Assembly: GCF_000003815.2 (NCBI RefSeq)
Contig: NC_049981.1
Span: forward strand, 20,432,646-20,492,645
Direction of reading: 5' to 3'
DNA: 60,000 nucleotides
Source: Branchiostoma floridae
Lineage: Eukaryota; Chordata; Leptocardii; Amphioxiformes; Branchiostomatidae
Each line of letters starts with the position of its first letter. The first letter of the stretch is position 1. Shown one piece after another: positions 10,965-22,043 of the stretch. Below the pieces are notes generated by a model. That model was given only the letters and a program-made list of their open reading frames with translations. It was not told where the DNA came from and searched no databases. The translations under genes were made by a program, and so were the position numbers.

Positions 10965-11340
10965 AGAGACGGGTCAGCTTTCACGAGCTGACAACTTGTA
11001 GTTAGGACTGTTGACTCAGAACCTGGAGGTACTGACCGAGTTCAAATCCCTGACAGGTCCAGATGCTGTGCCCTTAGGAAAGGCACTCTAGACCATTTCC
11101 ACTAGACTCAGGTGAAAACGAGAACCTATCTTTGGCTATGGACGTACTCTAGGACAAGACGTTAAATGGAGGTCCCATGTTAGAGGAGAACTACACATCA
11201 AGCACTTTAAAAACCCGCTCACTCCATCCCGGTGTGAGTGAATGAAATGGAATAGATTTGTTCAGACATGCAGCTTCAGTACAAAGCTGGTGTGTTACGC
11301 CATGAGGCAATTTATCGAGTATGCAATACAAACAAACAGA
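10965..11340 (+). mobile_element. tRNA-derived SINE, family 1, copy 1
   Basis: A Pol III B-box-like GAGTTCAAATCCC lies at 11038-11050. It is followed by a body shared with copies at 24550 and 59190: ATGCTGTGCCCTTAGGAAAG, then the CTGGTGTGTTACGCC block near 11288, and an A-rich tail containing AACAAAC. A hairpin GTCAGC...GCTGAC occurs in the head (about 10974-10993). The 5' end is approximate. Confidence 0.65.
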
Positions 11341-12574
11341 AAGACAGAAGGACCGCCTTTGAGTTCAGAAGTACATGCGGCACGGACACATCCATCGTGG
11401 GCCATTGTACGATTTTGATGAGTCGTAAAAACAAACTGTGAAAAAGCAACCGCTGGTAAGACAATCTTTCTGGTAACAATGCAGCTGAAGTTTGCACGAC
11501 ACATGAACGGACATTCCAAGAATGCCCTCAGGTTGCGATCATATTAAGACGATCAATTTTTCATGCGATGAATGTTACAGGGTCCTCCATCTGTAACATC
11601 AGCACAGATAGGAAACGTTTTTGGAATTTTGGAAAGGCATAATTCTAACTAAAAATCAAGATTTTCCTACAATTAGCAAATTAAATTCAATATCAGTACT
11701 AGTTGTATTCGAGAGTCACAAAGTATATGTCTTATGAATACTCTTGGCGTTCAGTTTAATGAACGCAACCGTCTCTTCTGAAGGTTTCGTGTCAGAAAAG
11801 CAACCTGTAAAACGTTTCGACCTTCACCTCTATTATTAGACATATGCGTGGAGACTTACGCTATGTCCCAACTCTCAATGCTACAAATAGGGCCCAAGAG
11901 AACTAGAGATAAAAAAAATCTATGTGGACGGGTGGTTACTATAGACAGGATTCTTGATTCTTCTGTCAATGGGTAACGTAAAATGTGGCCACATTCGATA
12001 AGCGGTCCACTTGGTCACTTGTACAGGTTTAACTTTACTGCTAAATGTAACCCGGTCAGTGTTTTTACTGGGTCAAGGTATATACTACTCCGCCACCGCC
12101 ACATGTGGCACCTCATTACAGAGAAGTTGAAATAACGTAAGTTGAGGAAGGAAAACAAAGTCTCGGCTTGTTTTCCTTCTAAACATTTCCTCCTGTGATG
12201 GTGATGGAAGGCCGTGTTTTGTTAGACAAGACTGACTGATGTGCACAAGTCAATGTTAGATACAAGGGGACGGGGAGGCGAGTGGTAATTAAGTATCATT
12301 CCATTGTTCAGAGATGATACTACGAGTACACGACTAGAGTACGAATCTATAGTGTATACCTGTTTGCATATACCTATAAATGCCTTTAAATTCTCGGTGA
12401 TTTTAAGAAAGCGCCATGGTCACATACTGTACAGTAATGGAGACACAGGTTTTAAGTAGTCACCGCGAAAACCGCGAAAATAAAACCACCGCGAATTAAA
12501 CTATGTTATTTCTATTTCCTCTTCAACATTGTCGAAACATATTTGTCATGTCCATATTTTACAAATGTTCAGTA

Positions 12575-12578
<4 letters not shown>
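11341..12578. other. Non-coding interval
   Basis: I see no gene, RNA or clear repeat structure. The small overlapping reverse ORFs at 11295-11519 overlap the SINE tail and lack coding character. Confidence 0.4.
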
Positions 12579-12605
<27 letters not shown>

Positions 12606-12608
12606 AAT
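12579..12608. repeat. (AAT)n microsatellite
   Basis: About nine uninterrupted AAT/TAA triplets at the left edge of a reverse-strand SINE fragment; microsatellites often sit at SINE tails. Confidence 0.95.
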
Positions 12609-12740
12609 CATCTGGTGTATTTTGCCAGCCAGTAGGTACCCAAAGTATGAGTAATGAGGCTGTTTAACGTGGTCGAGGCACCTCCTCGAACACGGGACCC
12701 CCGTTTTACGTCCCTCCCGGAAGACGATTACCAAAGGTTG
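12605..12740 (-). mobile_element. SINE family 2, 3' fragment
   Basis: GAGGCACCTCCTCGAACACG here matches GAGGCACCTCCTCAAACACG at about 27943 in the fuller copy with a tRNA-like head (27925-28125). Only the body and tail remain. The adjacent (AAT)n lies at what would be the 3' end on the reverse strand. Confidence 0.6.
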
Positions 12741-12821
12741 AGGACAAAAGAGTGAAGTAAGCTTTCATGCAACGAAATTTTAGAAAGATCACAACGGAAA
12801 TTGAAAGACTGACAGTTAAAG

Positions 12822-12892
12822 AGTAGCCTGGTGCTTTTGCAGCGAGGAGAGAAGAGATGGGAGCTAGAATAAGGCTGGATACCAGGCTACAG
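12822..12892. mobile_element. Small inverted-repeat element (MITE-like)
   Basis: About 70 bp bounded by GTAGCCTGGT and ACCAGGCTAC. The size and structure suggest a minimal foldback element; a chance palindrome is possible. Confidence 0.45.
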
Positions 12893-14470
12893 TTACAGTA
12901 TATTGAGACTAGCCCAACGACACGAGCTGACCTGGCTGCGTACAGTTAATCATGACCGAGCGATTTTCTTTGAACATCGGCAGATCGGCGCACGGGGAAT
13001 TCAGCACAACTGCATAAAACCCTTTTCTCACGGAAGCCAGCCTCCCGGTGGTGGCTACAAAATTCCTGCGCCCCCGTTTCATCTGCCAGTTTACGGCTTG
13101 TCGTGAAATAGCAAATAAATATTTCAACGTTGCGTGGAGAATTCATATGGTAGAAATCAGTGGATTATAAATGGCGTGGTTGATTGAATCGGACGTTATC
13201 TTCCGTGATATTTTGGAAAGTAAGGTTTGGAAATGTCAAATTGATAATTTTTGAACGATCGCATCTTGCGGCGAGGATTTTCATCACTTCAGTGCACTCA
13301 ACGGATACTGAGAAAAGAAATATTCAATATCGAACTTTTATTTCTGAGAATCTCGTCCATTTTGTCAGCCACCTTCCTAGAACAAAGCGTAACCACCATA
13401 ACCCCTGGCACGTGTAAACGGCACAGAAATAATCCATGCTGAAACGTTATGACTTATAACACATGTGGAGTTGGGGGTGAGCTGAAGAATTTGTCATCGC
13501 TGCCCCGTTTTCTCTCTCCTCTCGTCACACGAGAACACAGGGCAGCAAATCAGTCACCAGTCAGCCGAGCCGCCCGTAAAATGTCGCGCAGATCACCCAT
13601 TAGTATCTGTTAGGGCCTGGGGCGAGACTGGTTTGTATTAACCAAGGAGGTTTGGTTATCAATAGTACATGAAGAAACAGAACTTAAGAAGCTTTCCAAT
13701 TAAGAGAATAATTGTGATTGTAAGGTACTTTAGCAGTACATTAGCTACTGAGAAGTAGATCTGGTCCCTGATAGTAACAAGTCTTTCTCCCTTCATCTTC
13801 CTCCTTTGTAGTCTCTCAATCTCTCACTCTCTCTGTTTCTTCTCCCTTTCTCCCTTACTGTCTTTCCATCTCTCTCAACCTTTCTGTTGTAGTCCCTAAT
13901 TCCCTAAGTTCACTATCCTACTATCACACTCTAATGTGTCTATACATTTCCACCTCCCTCTCCCTGTCTATGTCTTAAGGGTAGGCAAAAGTTTATATAT
14001 GCACTTTGGATGACGTTTTAACAGTGCCCTAGCCAAAGCCCTGAAGTTTGCCAAGCTTCGCCTAATATATTTACCCAGCAAACAGCAGCACAAGGTGGCA
14101 GATGTCTGTATTTGTCTTGGCAGCCAGCACCAGTATCAGTAAAGCTGGCAGGGGCGTTTTCTGGGGCGTGGAGGGACCGGTTTATATGCGCTTGATGTAG
14201 GAAACATCTGAGCCTTCTCTCCTGTATTATAAGACTGACCTTGTGTTCACAGTGACATTATTGTTGTAAGAAGGAAGACTTAATCGGAATTTTCAAGCGG
14301 GCTCCTCCAACGAAACCAAATTAGGGGAAGCTTGTCATTGGCTTGGGCGGTTTGAGTGTATGACATGTTAGAGATGCTACATATAATGGACCACTGGTTC
14401 GAGCTGTAGTGTTAAGTTCAACATTTAAGTTTGCAGAGTTGCAGAGTGTATATTGATGGTAGCACGGTCA
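12893..14470. other. Non-coding interval with a CT-rich tract
   Basis: No supportable gene. A pyrimidine-rich low-complexity tract, with TCTCTCACTCTCTCTG among others, spans about 13785-13975. Confidence 0.5.
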
Positions 14471-14965
14471 TGGAGACCTTCCTCACAGACTTGTACCATT
14501 TACACACCGTCCTCACAGACGTCATAGACCTGTGCTCTTCACATGCTGTCCTCACAGACATGTACCCTTCACACGCTGTTCTGACAGGCATGTAGCCTTT
14601 ACAGATCTTTACACGCTGTCCTGACAGGCATGTAGCCTTTACACGCTGCCCTGACAGGGATGCAGCCTTCACACACTGTCCTCACGAATGCCGCGGTAGC
14701 CTTCACACGCTGTCCTCACAGGCATTTAGGCTTCACACACTGTCCTGACAGGCATGTACTCTTCACACGCTGTCCTCACAGGCATGTAGCCTTAACACGC
14801 TGTCCTGACAGGCATGTAGCCTTTACAGGCTGTCCTCACATTCATTTACCCTTCACACATTGTCCTCACAGACATCTATCTTTAACACGTTTATTTCACA
14901 AAAATCTCGGTACCCTTCACACACTGTCCTCACAAACGTTTGTCCTTCATACTCGCAGTCCTTAC
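14471..14965. repeat. 30-bp minisatellite
   Basis: Sixteen or so units of about 30 bp, of the type CTTCACACGCTGTCCTCACA plus GGCATGTAGC, with several variant-length units at the edges. Because 30 is divisible by 3, decapeptide-repeat ORFs appear on both strands (14418-14672 reverse, 14660-15202 forward). Neither continues into protein-like sequence. Confidence 0.9.
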
Positions 14966-15528
14966 ATATCTTCATCAGAGTTCTCCCACAGCGTCTGGCA
15001 GTTCAGATGTATCCATGATGACATTTTCCGTGCGACAAGGTGTCATGGATTACAATTATGGAATGACTATTCCTCTCATTCTTTTTCAATGACTATTGCG
15101 GGTAACCAAACACATATATCATGTTACAGAGACTGGGGCATCAGTAGCATTCCCTTTCTTAGATGCAAACTCTTTTTTGTTGTCAAACACCGGCCAAAGT
15201 AAGACCGCACAGAATCACCCAAGAGTGTGTTAAATGTAATGGATACCCAACAAACCGTTGCCTGTAAAGTCTTACCCGTAACTGAAGCGACCCCTCGCGA
15301 CCTTCAAGCGTCGTCACCTCTCGATAATGTGGAGTAGGTTGAAAAGTGATAAATATTGCAGACCCGGTCAGGTTTCTTGTGTCGGCTTGCTGTGGTGATG
15401 TTCCCAGCACAGGAATGGGGTATGGCAAGGGCTAGGGCAGAATGTCCATATTATACATCATGGGAAAATTTTTCTGGCTGTGTCTTATCCTGACGCGCAA
15501 AGCAGGTCAACTTCCGAGTAAAGTTATA
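14966..15528. other. Non-coding interval upstream of the unknown gene exons
   Basis: No acceptor/donor-bounded frame convincingly joins to the exon at 15871, so the 5' part of that gene is not located here. Confidence 0.4.
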
Positions 15529-15740
15529 ATTACCTTCGCCAAAAAGGATATGCTTTCGGTGCTGTTAGCATGTCTGTTCTCCTGTCTGTAGACGGCATAA
15601 CTCGAGGAGCTGTGGATGGATCGTTATGATATATATTTTACTATGTGGATAGGTATGCTGGGGTATCTAGCGGTTTTCTACGGTACTGCAGCGGAAGGCC
15701 AGGTTTTGATATCTCGTGTTTCCGATGTTCTCAAAACCAA
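15529..15740. repeat. Dispersed repeat, copy 1
   Basis: ACCTTCGCC, a TGTCTGT-rich stretch, then GGCATAACTCGAGGAGCTGT and TTATGATAT. The order resembles 29640-29860, which has GCATAACTCGAGAGGCCTTT and TTAATGATATTTGG. The family is not identified. Confidence 0.45.
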
Positions 15741-15870
15741 TCTTTGACAACGGTATCTATTTCATTACACATACCTGTCATGTTGATAACTACACTTTTG
15801 TGTGTTTTTTATTTCTATAACTACAATTTCATATTCATAACGTGTCTTCTGTTTGTGTATCTCCAACCAG

Positions 15871-16097
15871 ATCTATGACCGGCTGGACCGGAGCTGCTGC
15901 GGATTTCATCCTTCCTCCTCCGAGCAGTGTGTCTTGGAAGCGACACATAGCGACTGTGATAATGACCACAGGGTGATGCTGGACCATATCCTTCAGCGGC
16001 GTGGAGACACCAAACACCTGGTGCTGGTGGAAAACAACGCCAGGTTCAACGTCAGCGAGAAGAGGTTGAACTACAGGTTACTGGAGGGCATTGACGT
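15871..16097 (+). CDS. Unknown gene, penultimate coding exon
   Basis: The acceptor is a pyrimidine-rich run ending CCAACCAG. The donor is CGT|GTACGT at 16098. A later GT (16102) was rejected because it breaks the phase with the next exon. The exon encodes IYDRLDRSCCG at the start and KHLVLVENNARFNVSEKRLN near the end. Confidence 0.65.
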
Positions 16098-16913
16098 GTA
16101 CGTAGGAAGAGTTTATTCCAGTATGTAACTTCCAATCTAAAACGCATGGTGTATAGCTCTGCGCATTGTAAATTGTTTTCTTGCATATACATATTTCTAA
16201 TAATAGAAATGTCGCCCTGAACCCAGTAAACTCTGGATGCGGTTGGAGGAACTACGAGGCAGAGTAAAATATAAATTGATCTAAACAAACAACCGTGGGT
16301 CTTTGACACGCGTACGTTAAATTATGTGAAGTAGTGAGTCAGTAGAACCTGACGAAAGCTCACCAAATTCAGCCCATCTACGACGTAGCTCTATTTGTCC
16401 TTATTTTTGATAATTCTGGATACATAAAGAACTTATTTACAGTGTCCGTGCCGGCCTAATTTAAAACGAAAATGATTGTTTTTCCCGCCGGCATCGTCTT
16501 TACAAACTTAAGAATTGCCTAGCACAAAAGTAACAAAATCGCTACTGTTGCCCTGGCTATGCTTTGATGTGTTCTCTATTTATCTGAGCAGTAACCTTGT
16601 ACGCACTGAAAAGTTATAAAGTGCATAATTTAATCGGGGAAATACGTATAGTCGTTTATGAACCTAATGACATTATTCAGGGATATCTCTTCTGTACCTG
16701 TGTAGGTTTCCCAAATCTGCCGTGGCGTTGTTGAAGACCCCGGGGCGGCTGAGGCAGAACCTGGTGCAGTCGCTGTTCACGGACCGGCTGTACTGGGAGG
16801 CGAGCGGCGGCAGGCACGGCGTGGAGCGCCTCATCGACGTCATCGAGACACGGGCAAAGGCACTGCTACGGCACATGAAGGAGAAAAAGATTAGGGTTGC
16901 TCAAATGAACTGA
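15871..16913 (+). CDS. C-terminal part of an unrecognised gene (two coding exons)
   Basis: Joining exons 15871-16097 and 16706-16913 gives about 144 residues ending at a stop (16911-16913). The phase is consistent: exon 1 leaves GT, exon 2 supplies G, making Val in LLEGIDVFPKSAVALLKTPG. The protein is soluble-looking: a Cys-rich start (SCC), an acidic loop THSDCDNDHR, then basic helical sequence (KALLRHMKEKKIRVAQMN). Exon 2 is GC-rich unlike its flanks, as coding sequence here tends to be. I do not recognise the family. Upstream exons are missing. A poly(A) signal AATAAA follows at 17230-17235. Confidence 0.65.
16706..16913 (+). CDS. Unknown gene, terminal coding exon
   Basis: The acceptor is CCTGTGTAG. 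The exon encodes FPKSAVALLKTPGRLRQNLV, then DRLYWEASGGRHGVERLIDV, and ends AQMN-stop. Third positions are strongly G/C (CTG, GTG, CGC, ATC), which supports real coding use. Confidence 0.7.
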
Positions 16914-17229
16914 TCTGGTGGAATCCTTTTGCACATAAAACTCTGAATTGAACGCTTGTATTTGTTAGCTGCAGTTTATGGCATTACAGAGGGATGTCGC
17001 AATTATAGCGTAGTGTTGTGCGTACATTTCGCCGCCTTCATGCAACACACAATACGTTTGCTTCTAATGAATCATGTTATTACCGTTTATTGGTTATATC
17101 TGTAAACGAATTCACCTGAAGACGAGAAAGTGTAGCATAGTATATTTTTGCGTCAACAGTAAAGAAATATTAAGAAAATCAGAAAATACATTACACCTAC
17201 CTATCGATGCTTAAAAAACCTTTTGAAAT

Positions 17230-17235
17230 AATAAA
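17230..17235 (+). promoter_or_regulatory. Possible poly(A) signal of the unknown gene
   Basis: First canonical AATAAA downstream of the stop at 16913, implying a 3' UTR of about 320-350 nt. Confidence 0.35.
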
Positions 17236-18216
17236 AGAACCAAGACGTGAACATAGAAATCGGTTTTCTGTGAAAGAGAAAAGCAGCAGGCTGAACGAAC
17301 GAATGAACTGCCTCTGAATGAACTAGATATTTGTCGGGAACCATATATTAATTGTCCGTTGATTAAAACCTGAACGAGATATAATACAAATTAAGTTCGT
17401 CTGTAACGGTAATTGACATTATAGACATTTTATATGCTACTTCCGTAAACAAGATTGAGCACTGACCAACAAAACATTTCAGTCAGTCTTCTGACCCTTG
17501 TCAAGTTTAATGACCCAAAACATATGTCACGTGACATGAATGGAATTGTCCGTGAACGGCAGTTTTTTCAGCCATGTAACTATGACATGAATGCCATAAT
17601 AACTTCGTCGGCAATTACATGTATACATATACCAGTCCAATTTACCACAACGTATAGGCTTAACCATCCAGCATGACATGCAATAGTACGTCATAGTCAC
17701 GTGGCTGTAAACGCCCAATACGTCCATAAGTACAACCTCAGCATTATTCAGACGTGCCCAATCCACCCGTGCTGGTCGCGCCCGAACACGTATCGGAAAT
17801 CTTTACCTCGGGACCTGCGTGACAAATATTTGCAGCTTAAATCAACCTCGCGGGACGTGAATGACAAACGAGTCTGTCGATAGGAGATTAAAAAAGGACC
17901 AGTACGCACATATGTACCGATTACCCGTCTCCAGCGACTGTCACTCGGTGAGACACACAGAATAGAGACACGATCTAGGGAAGAGCTGCGCCTGAAACAT
18001 CTAAATCAAGACAGAAAAGACTAACTGAATTTTGTCGCCAGTTGCATTGATCATATGATAACTTCGACAACTTTATTCAGAAAAAAACAAACTTTATTCA
18101 GATAAACTAGAGTTCGGCGACCTCATACCTCCATGAAATATCTAGAGCTTTTGTAGATTTTGTGCAAATGACTTAAATATCTATATAACTAATGCATGGT
18201 GATATTCATCATTGAC
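17236..18216. other. Non-coding interval
   Basis: AT-rich; no gene, RNA or repeat that I can support. Confidence 0.4.
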
Positions 18217-18297
18217 AAATTACATTACACATGTGACTTATTACACATGTATAAAATTTTACATTACACATGTGACTTATTACACATGTATAAAATT
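18217..18297. repeat. Two tandem copies of a ~39-bp repeat
   Basis: TTACATTACACATGTGACTT appears twice (about 18219 and 18259), each followed by ATTACACATGTATAAAATT. The ACATGT core is palindromic. Confidence 0.85.
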
Positions 18298-18299
18298 CT

Positions 18300-18835
18300 C
18301 ATCATTTATCATTAAGCTGTCTTGCCATTTTTGCATATATTATGCGAATCAGTTCCTCCTTTGCATATTTGCATATTTGGTATCTGTTTATGTTCCACCT
18401 GTGCAGCATTTATTGAAGTCCAGTTATGGAAAACAATGGAATTATCCATTTTATGCAAATAAATTCATCATTCGTATAACATGTTTATCATTATGAACAT
18501 ATTTGGCTAAGCAACCTGCATCCCTAAAATGATGGAAATCGTTTGTTCCTTTCTTCAGTTGACTCTTTGGAGTATCTTGACAAAAATGCTCCTGCAGTTT
18601 CAAAATTAAACGTTAAACTCAAACCTGCCCCAGCTTGTCCTGACATCGAAAGCTATCTGCCACCCAAATGTCAAAACCATATTATGTCCGGGACAAGAGA
18701 TATTATATTAATATTTTCATTAATCATGCAAATGTCCCACCTTTATGCATAATTAGTATTTGATTTTGTAAAAAAAATCATGAAAATCCGTTATTCCTTT
18801 CTTGAGTTATCCTCAGAAAAGTCCCCATATTCTGT
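18300..18835. repeat. AT-rich dispersed repeat with octamer-like motifs
   Basis: Two internal related blocks, ATCGTTTGTTCCTTTCTTCA (about 18538) and ATCCGTTATTCCTTTCTTGA (about 18785), lie ~246 bp apart. ATGCAAAT or its complement occurs at 18367-18374, 18453-18460 and 18726-18733. This looks like a partly tandem interspersed repeat, not a gene. Confidence 0.45.
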
Positions 18836-19816
18836 TGTGATAAGTTAATTTGTTTTTAAGTGCTGCAATAATTTTCTCCAATCTGTGTACGTCATTAATG
18901 AAGGTATCAAACGTTTATCGATGTTTTAATGAGTATACGTCTGTTTCTATAGTATCCAATCTTTTTGTCAATATTTGTTTGTTTCTGGTAAGCGGCAAAC
19001 CTCCTTACTAATCTACGGTAAGTACAAGCTGCGCAAGACTGGACTCAAAGGTTTGATCCACTCACACAAGGATTGGTCACTTCTCTTTTCGATAATTGTG
19101 GTAGAATCATATTAATCAATCATTCTTCGAAAGGACGTCCCTAACCGGGGGGCTAGGAATGTTGCCATTTTGTGACTTTTCATCTTATTTCGTTTATTTG
19201 TTATCACATATCATCTGTTTCCTTTTTTACTAATGGTGACAGTAAAGAATGAAGAAACTTTGATGGAAAATGCGATAGTTATGAGTCCTGGGGCAGGGTT
19301 TGACGGATGGGGGTCGGTCAAGGTTAGCCTTGGAGGTGCCAGGTCGTCCGAGCGAGGAATCATTGATCCGCACTGGATTAGAAGTAAGCAGGCAGATTGT
19401 GTTCAGACGTAGGGGGGCACAGGTGGTTCTCCCGGGAAATGAAAGGGGTGATACGGGGTCTTTACTGAAAGGGCCCGATGTCTACAGCTTAGAGGTGTGC
19501 TTTCATCTCCGGTATACGTTGTGATAAATCTTACAGTGTCTTCGTTCCACATCAGGTTTCGAACTGTGAGAGGCGCCGTAATCGAAGATTGAGTGAGGGC
19601 CATCTCCTCTGTGGTTCAGTATAATTCATCTTTATGTCAAGGCGCTCAAGGAATGGATGGACATAGGGCTTTTCTTTACGGCGCATTATTGACAATAGCG
19701 TGTGTGAACGACTTTAATTAACGTTCGTTGACAGTGGAGTCAGAGGTCACAAATACGACGAAAGACTGAAAAGGTAACACTTGGATAATGTTTACCTCCA
19801 CATTGTTTAATAAAGG
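18836..19816. other. Non-coding interval
   Basis: No supportable feature; the ORFs at 19300-19603 on both strands overlap one another and have no recognised motif. Confidence 0.4.
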
Positions 19817-19817
19817 G

Positions 19818-19941
19818 TTAATGCCCCGGCCCGAGGTGTTTATGGTGAGATAATCGCTCACTCGGCGGTTTATTCGGTGGTTATCGCACCTGACCAGGGA
19901 TTATCTCACCATATACACCGAGGATAAGGCGGGGCATTAAA
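19818..19941. mobile_element. Short MITE with TTAATGCCCC ends
   Basis: About 124 bp. The left arm (TTAATGCCCCGGCCCGAGGT...GGTGAGATAATC) and right arm (GATTATCTCACC...GGCGGGGCATTAA) are imperfect inverted repeats of ~38 bp. A central hairpin (GATAATCGC / GGTTATC) lies between them. TTAA or TA may be the target duplication. Confidence 0.75.
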
Positions 19942-20262
19942 GTTATTATCATATAGCCTACCCAAACTTGCAAATTCCTGTATGACGCATAGATCCCTTG
20001 GTACTATACGTGTGAATTCCTTTGTCGAATTTCTGAAAGTTCACATTTGGTACATACATATGTAAGGAGATTACAGATTGCATTTTGAAACCAAAATTTC
20101 CGCAGAAAATATTCGAAACATTGCAGGCTTTTTAGAAAAACAAAACTCATTATCAATGTTAACAGAAGGAGCCATTCCCCCTTGCAGTCTGCTCCGGCAT
20201 ATGTTTTGCTCCTTTTTATTGGCCAATGCCTGCATAAACCTTTCTTTCGTTCCTTTTGATTG

Positions 20263-20390
20263 GTCAAAATGAATTAACACCCGCACCGGTGTTAATTCAA
20301 AATGAATTAACACCAGCACCGGTGTTAATTCAAAATGAATTAACACCACTGGTGTTAATTCAAAATGAATGAACACCACTGGTGTTAATT
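20263..20390. repeat. Four tandem palindromic units
   Basis: Four units of 34, 33, 30 and 30 bp, each starting TCAAAATGAAT and containing AATTAACACC and its complement GGTGTTAATT. One unit (20337-20361) is a 25-nt perfect inverted repeat around a single base. The first two units carry an extra 3-4 bases in the centre. Confidence 0.9.
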
Positions 20391-20519
20391 TGCACCTGCC
20401 TGGCCGGAATCTTTGTGTTACGGCGTCATAACCAACGTGGAACGGGGCCTTCTGATTGGTCCGCGGCGCCTGGCTATATGATAATTAGCTTTACAAACTA
20501 CTGGGGTCTACCGAAAGTG

Positions 20520-20603
20520 CGAAAAGGAACGAAAAGGAACGAAAAGGAACGAAAAGGAACGAAAAGGAACGAAAAGGAACGAAAAGGAACGAAAAGGAAG
20601 GAA
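20520..20603 (+). repeat. (GAAAAGGAAC)n subterminal minisatellite, left arm
   Basis: Eight near-perfect 10-bp units directly inside the left terminus of the hAT-like element. Confidence 0.95.
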
Positions 20604-21749
20604 GTATGAAGCAAACTAAAATAAAATCAATGAGAATATAAGGAACCGGTACTGCGGGCGTTAGAAGCCTATGAAACATGTTTTAAAACGTGTTTTATTT
20701 TAGAATTCGGCAATATGATTTTTTTACGGCGCTGTTTTAGGCGGTTGTGTTTGTGTGGCTAAATTATTCTCTGAAGATCAGCGAAATGCAAGGAAACAGA
20801 ACTGAGATAAGAAAGTAAGGACTAAAATTCAGTTACTGGCGGGTGATAGATAAATATCGATTAACGTACATTTTCAGAATGATTCAAGATTGTAGCGTTG
20901 CTGTTGTATTTGGATGGCTTCTGTTCTCCCAAGATGGGAGCACCGCATGCAATTCTTGCGATTGTTTACGTCTAATAGAAATCCGGCCTGGAATGATATG
21001 CTAATAAACTGCTGCCCCACTAGCATGACAGCTCCCTTCAACAGGGCCCACAACATGTTTTTCTGGAGACTGGAGACATATCTTCTTGCTCGTTCACGAC
21101 AAAAGAAAAGGTGTGAAAGGATAGGCATGTATACATTGTAGTGATTGTACCAAGGAGCTTTCATCACGTTGTACCATGAGTATTCATAATTTTGGCGGGA
21201 AGAAAGGACAGCGTGAGGAATTTGTGCAAAGGATATTGGGAAACTACGGAGAGATTTGGCCGTTGACTCACGTCTCCCGTGCGGGTTCGACAGAAAAAGT
21301 CTTTGGAACCAGACCTCGAATTGAAATCAACGCGGTGTCCCGATTGCCCGGGGCCACATATAATGTAGGCCGGGACCACTAGAAAACGACTTTGTGGCAT
21401 TTTTGAGACCGTAGAAAAATAATCTACACCAGAATGTCAACCCGTCAAACGTTTTTCAGGCGCGCTACTCAGCGGCTTTTACCCCCCTCCCCCCGAATTT
21501 GGTCTGTGACAGCCCGCGTGGGAACCCGAGACGCACTGATTCGTGACTCCGCCCATCGCCTTTGATTTGTATTTAGCTATTTCCACGCGTGCACTTTCCC
21601 GCCGGTTCGCCGTTTAACCATTGGAGCTCTAGGAATTTCGTGGAACAAGTCGCAAAATGCAAAAATAAAGTCCGTTGCAAATGCATTTGCCGATCACAGT
21701 GCCGTTACCTTATATTCCCATCGATTTTATTTCACTTTGCTTCATACTT

Positions 21750-22030
21750 CGTTCCTTTTCGTTCCTTTTCGCACTTTCGGTACTTTCCTTTTCGTTCCTT
21801 TTCGTTCCTATCCAATCTTTTCGTTCCTTTTCGCACTTTCGGTACTTTCCTTTTCGTTCCTTTTCGTTCCTTTTCGTTCCTTTTCGCACTTTCGGTACTT
21901 TCCTTTTCGTTTCTTTTCGTTTCTTTTCGTTCCTTTTCGTTCCTTTTCGTTCCTTTTCGTTCCTTTTCGCTCCTTTCCGTTCCTTTTCGTTCCTTTTCGC
22001 TCCTTTTCGTTCCTTTTCGCACTTTCGGTA
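21750..22030 (-). repeat. (GTTCCTTTTC)n subterminal minisatellite, right arm
   Basis: Inverted counterpart of the left-arm repeat, about 3 times longer. It is interrupted by copies of the terminal motif GCACTTTCGGTAC at 21771, 21833 and 21886, with the terminal copy at 22019. It opens frames of 85-175 codons on both strands, rich in FVPFRSFSF or KGTKRNEKER, which are artefacts. Confidence 0.95.
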
Positions 22031-22043
22031 CACCGAACTACTG

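Larger units (their letters stand above)
20504..22035. mobile_element. 1.5-kb inverted-repeat transposon, hAT-like by target duplication
   Basis: Flanked by the 8-bp direct repeat AACTACTG (20496-20503 and 22036-22043). Ends are GGGTCTACCGAAAGTGCG and the reverse complement of CGGTGTACCGAAAGTGCG. Long inverted arms follow: a 10-bp minisatellite of GAAAAGGAAC and then ~60 bp matching between 20606-20655 and 21698-21750. An 8-bp duplication is typical of hAT elements (also P), but the termini are not a classic hAT end. No transposase is recognisable in 20660-21690, so it is probably non-autonomous. Confidence 0.7.

Noticed and set aside
16098-16128. Reading the penultimate exon through to the stop at 16126-16128 as a gene end
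   Set aside because: The donor GT|GTACGT at 16098 joins in phase to a strongly coding exon at 16706, so read-through is the less likely model.
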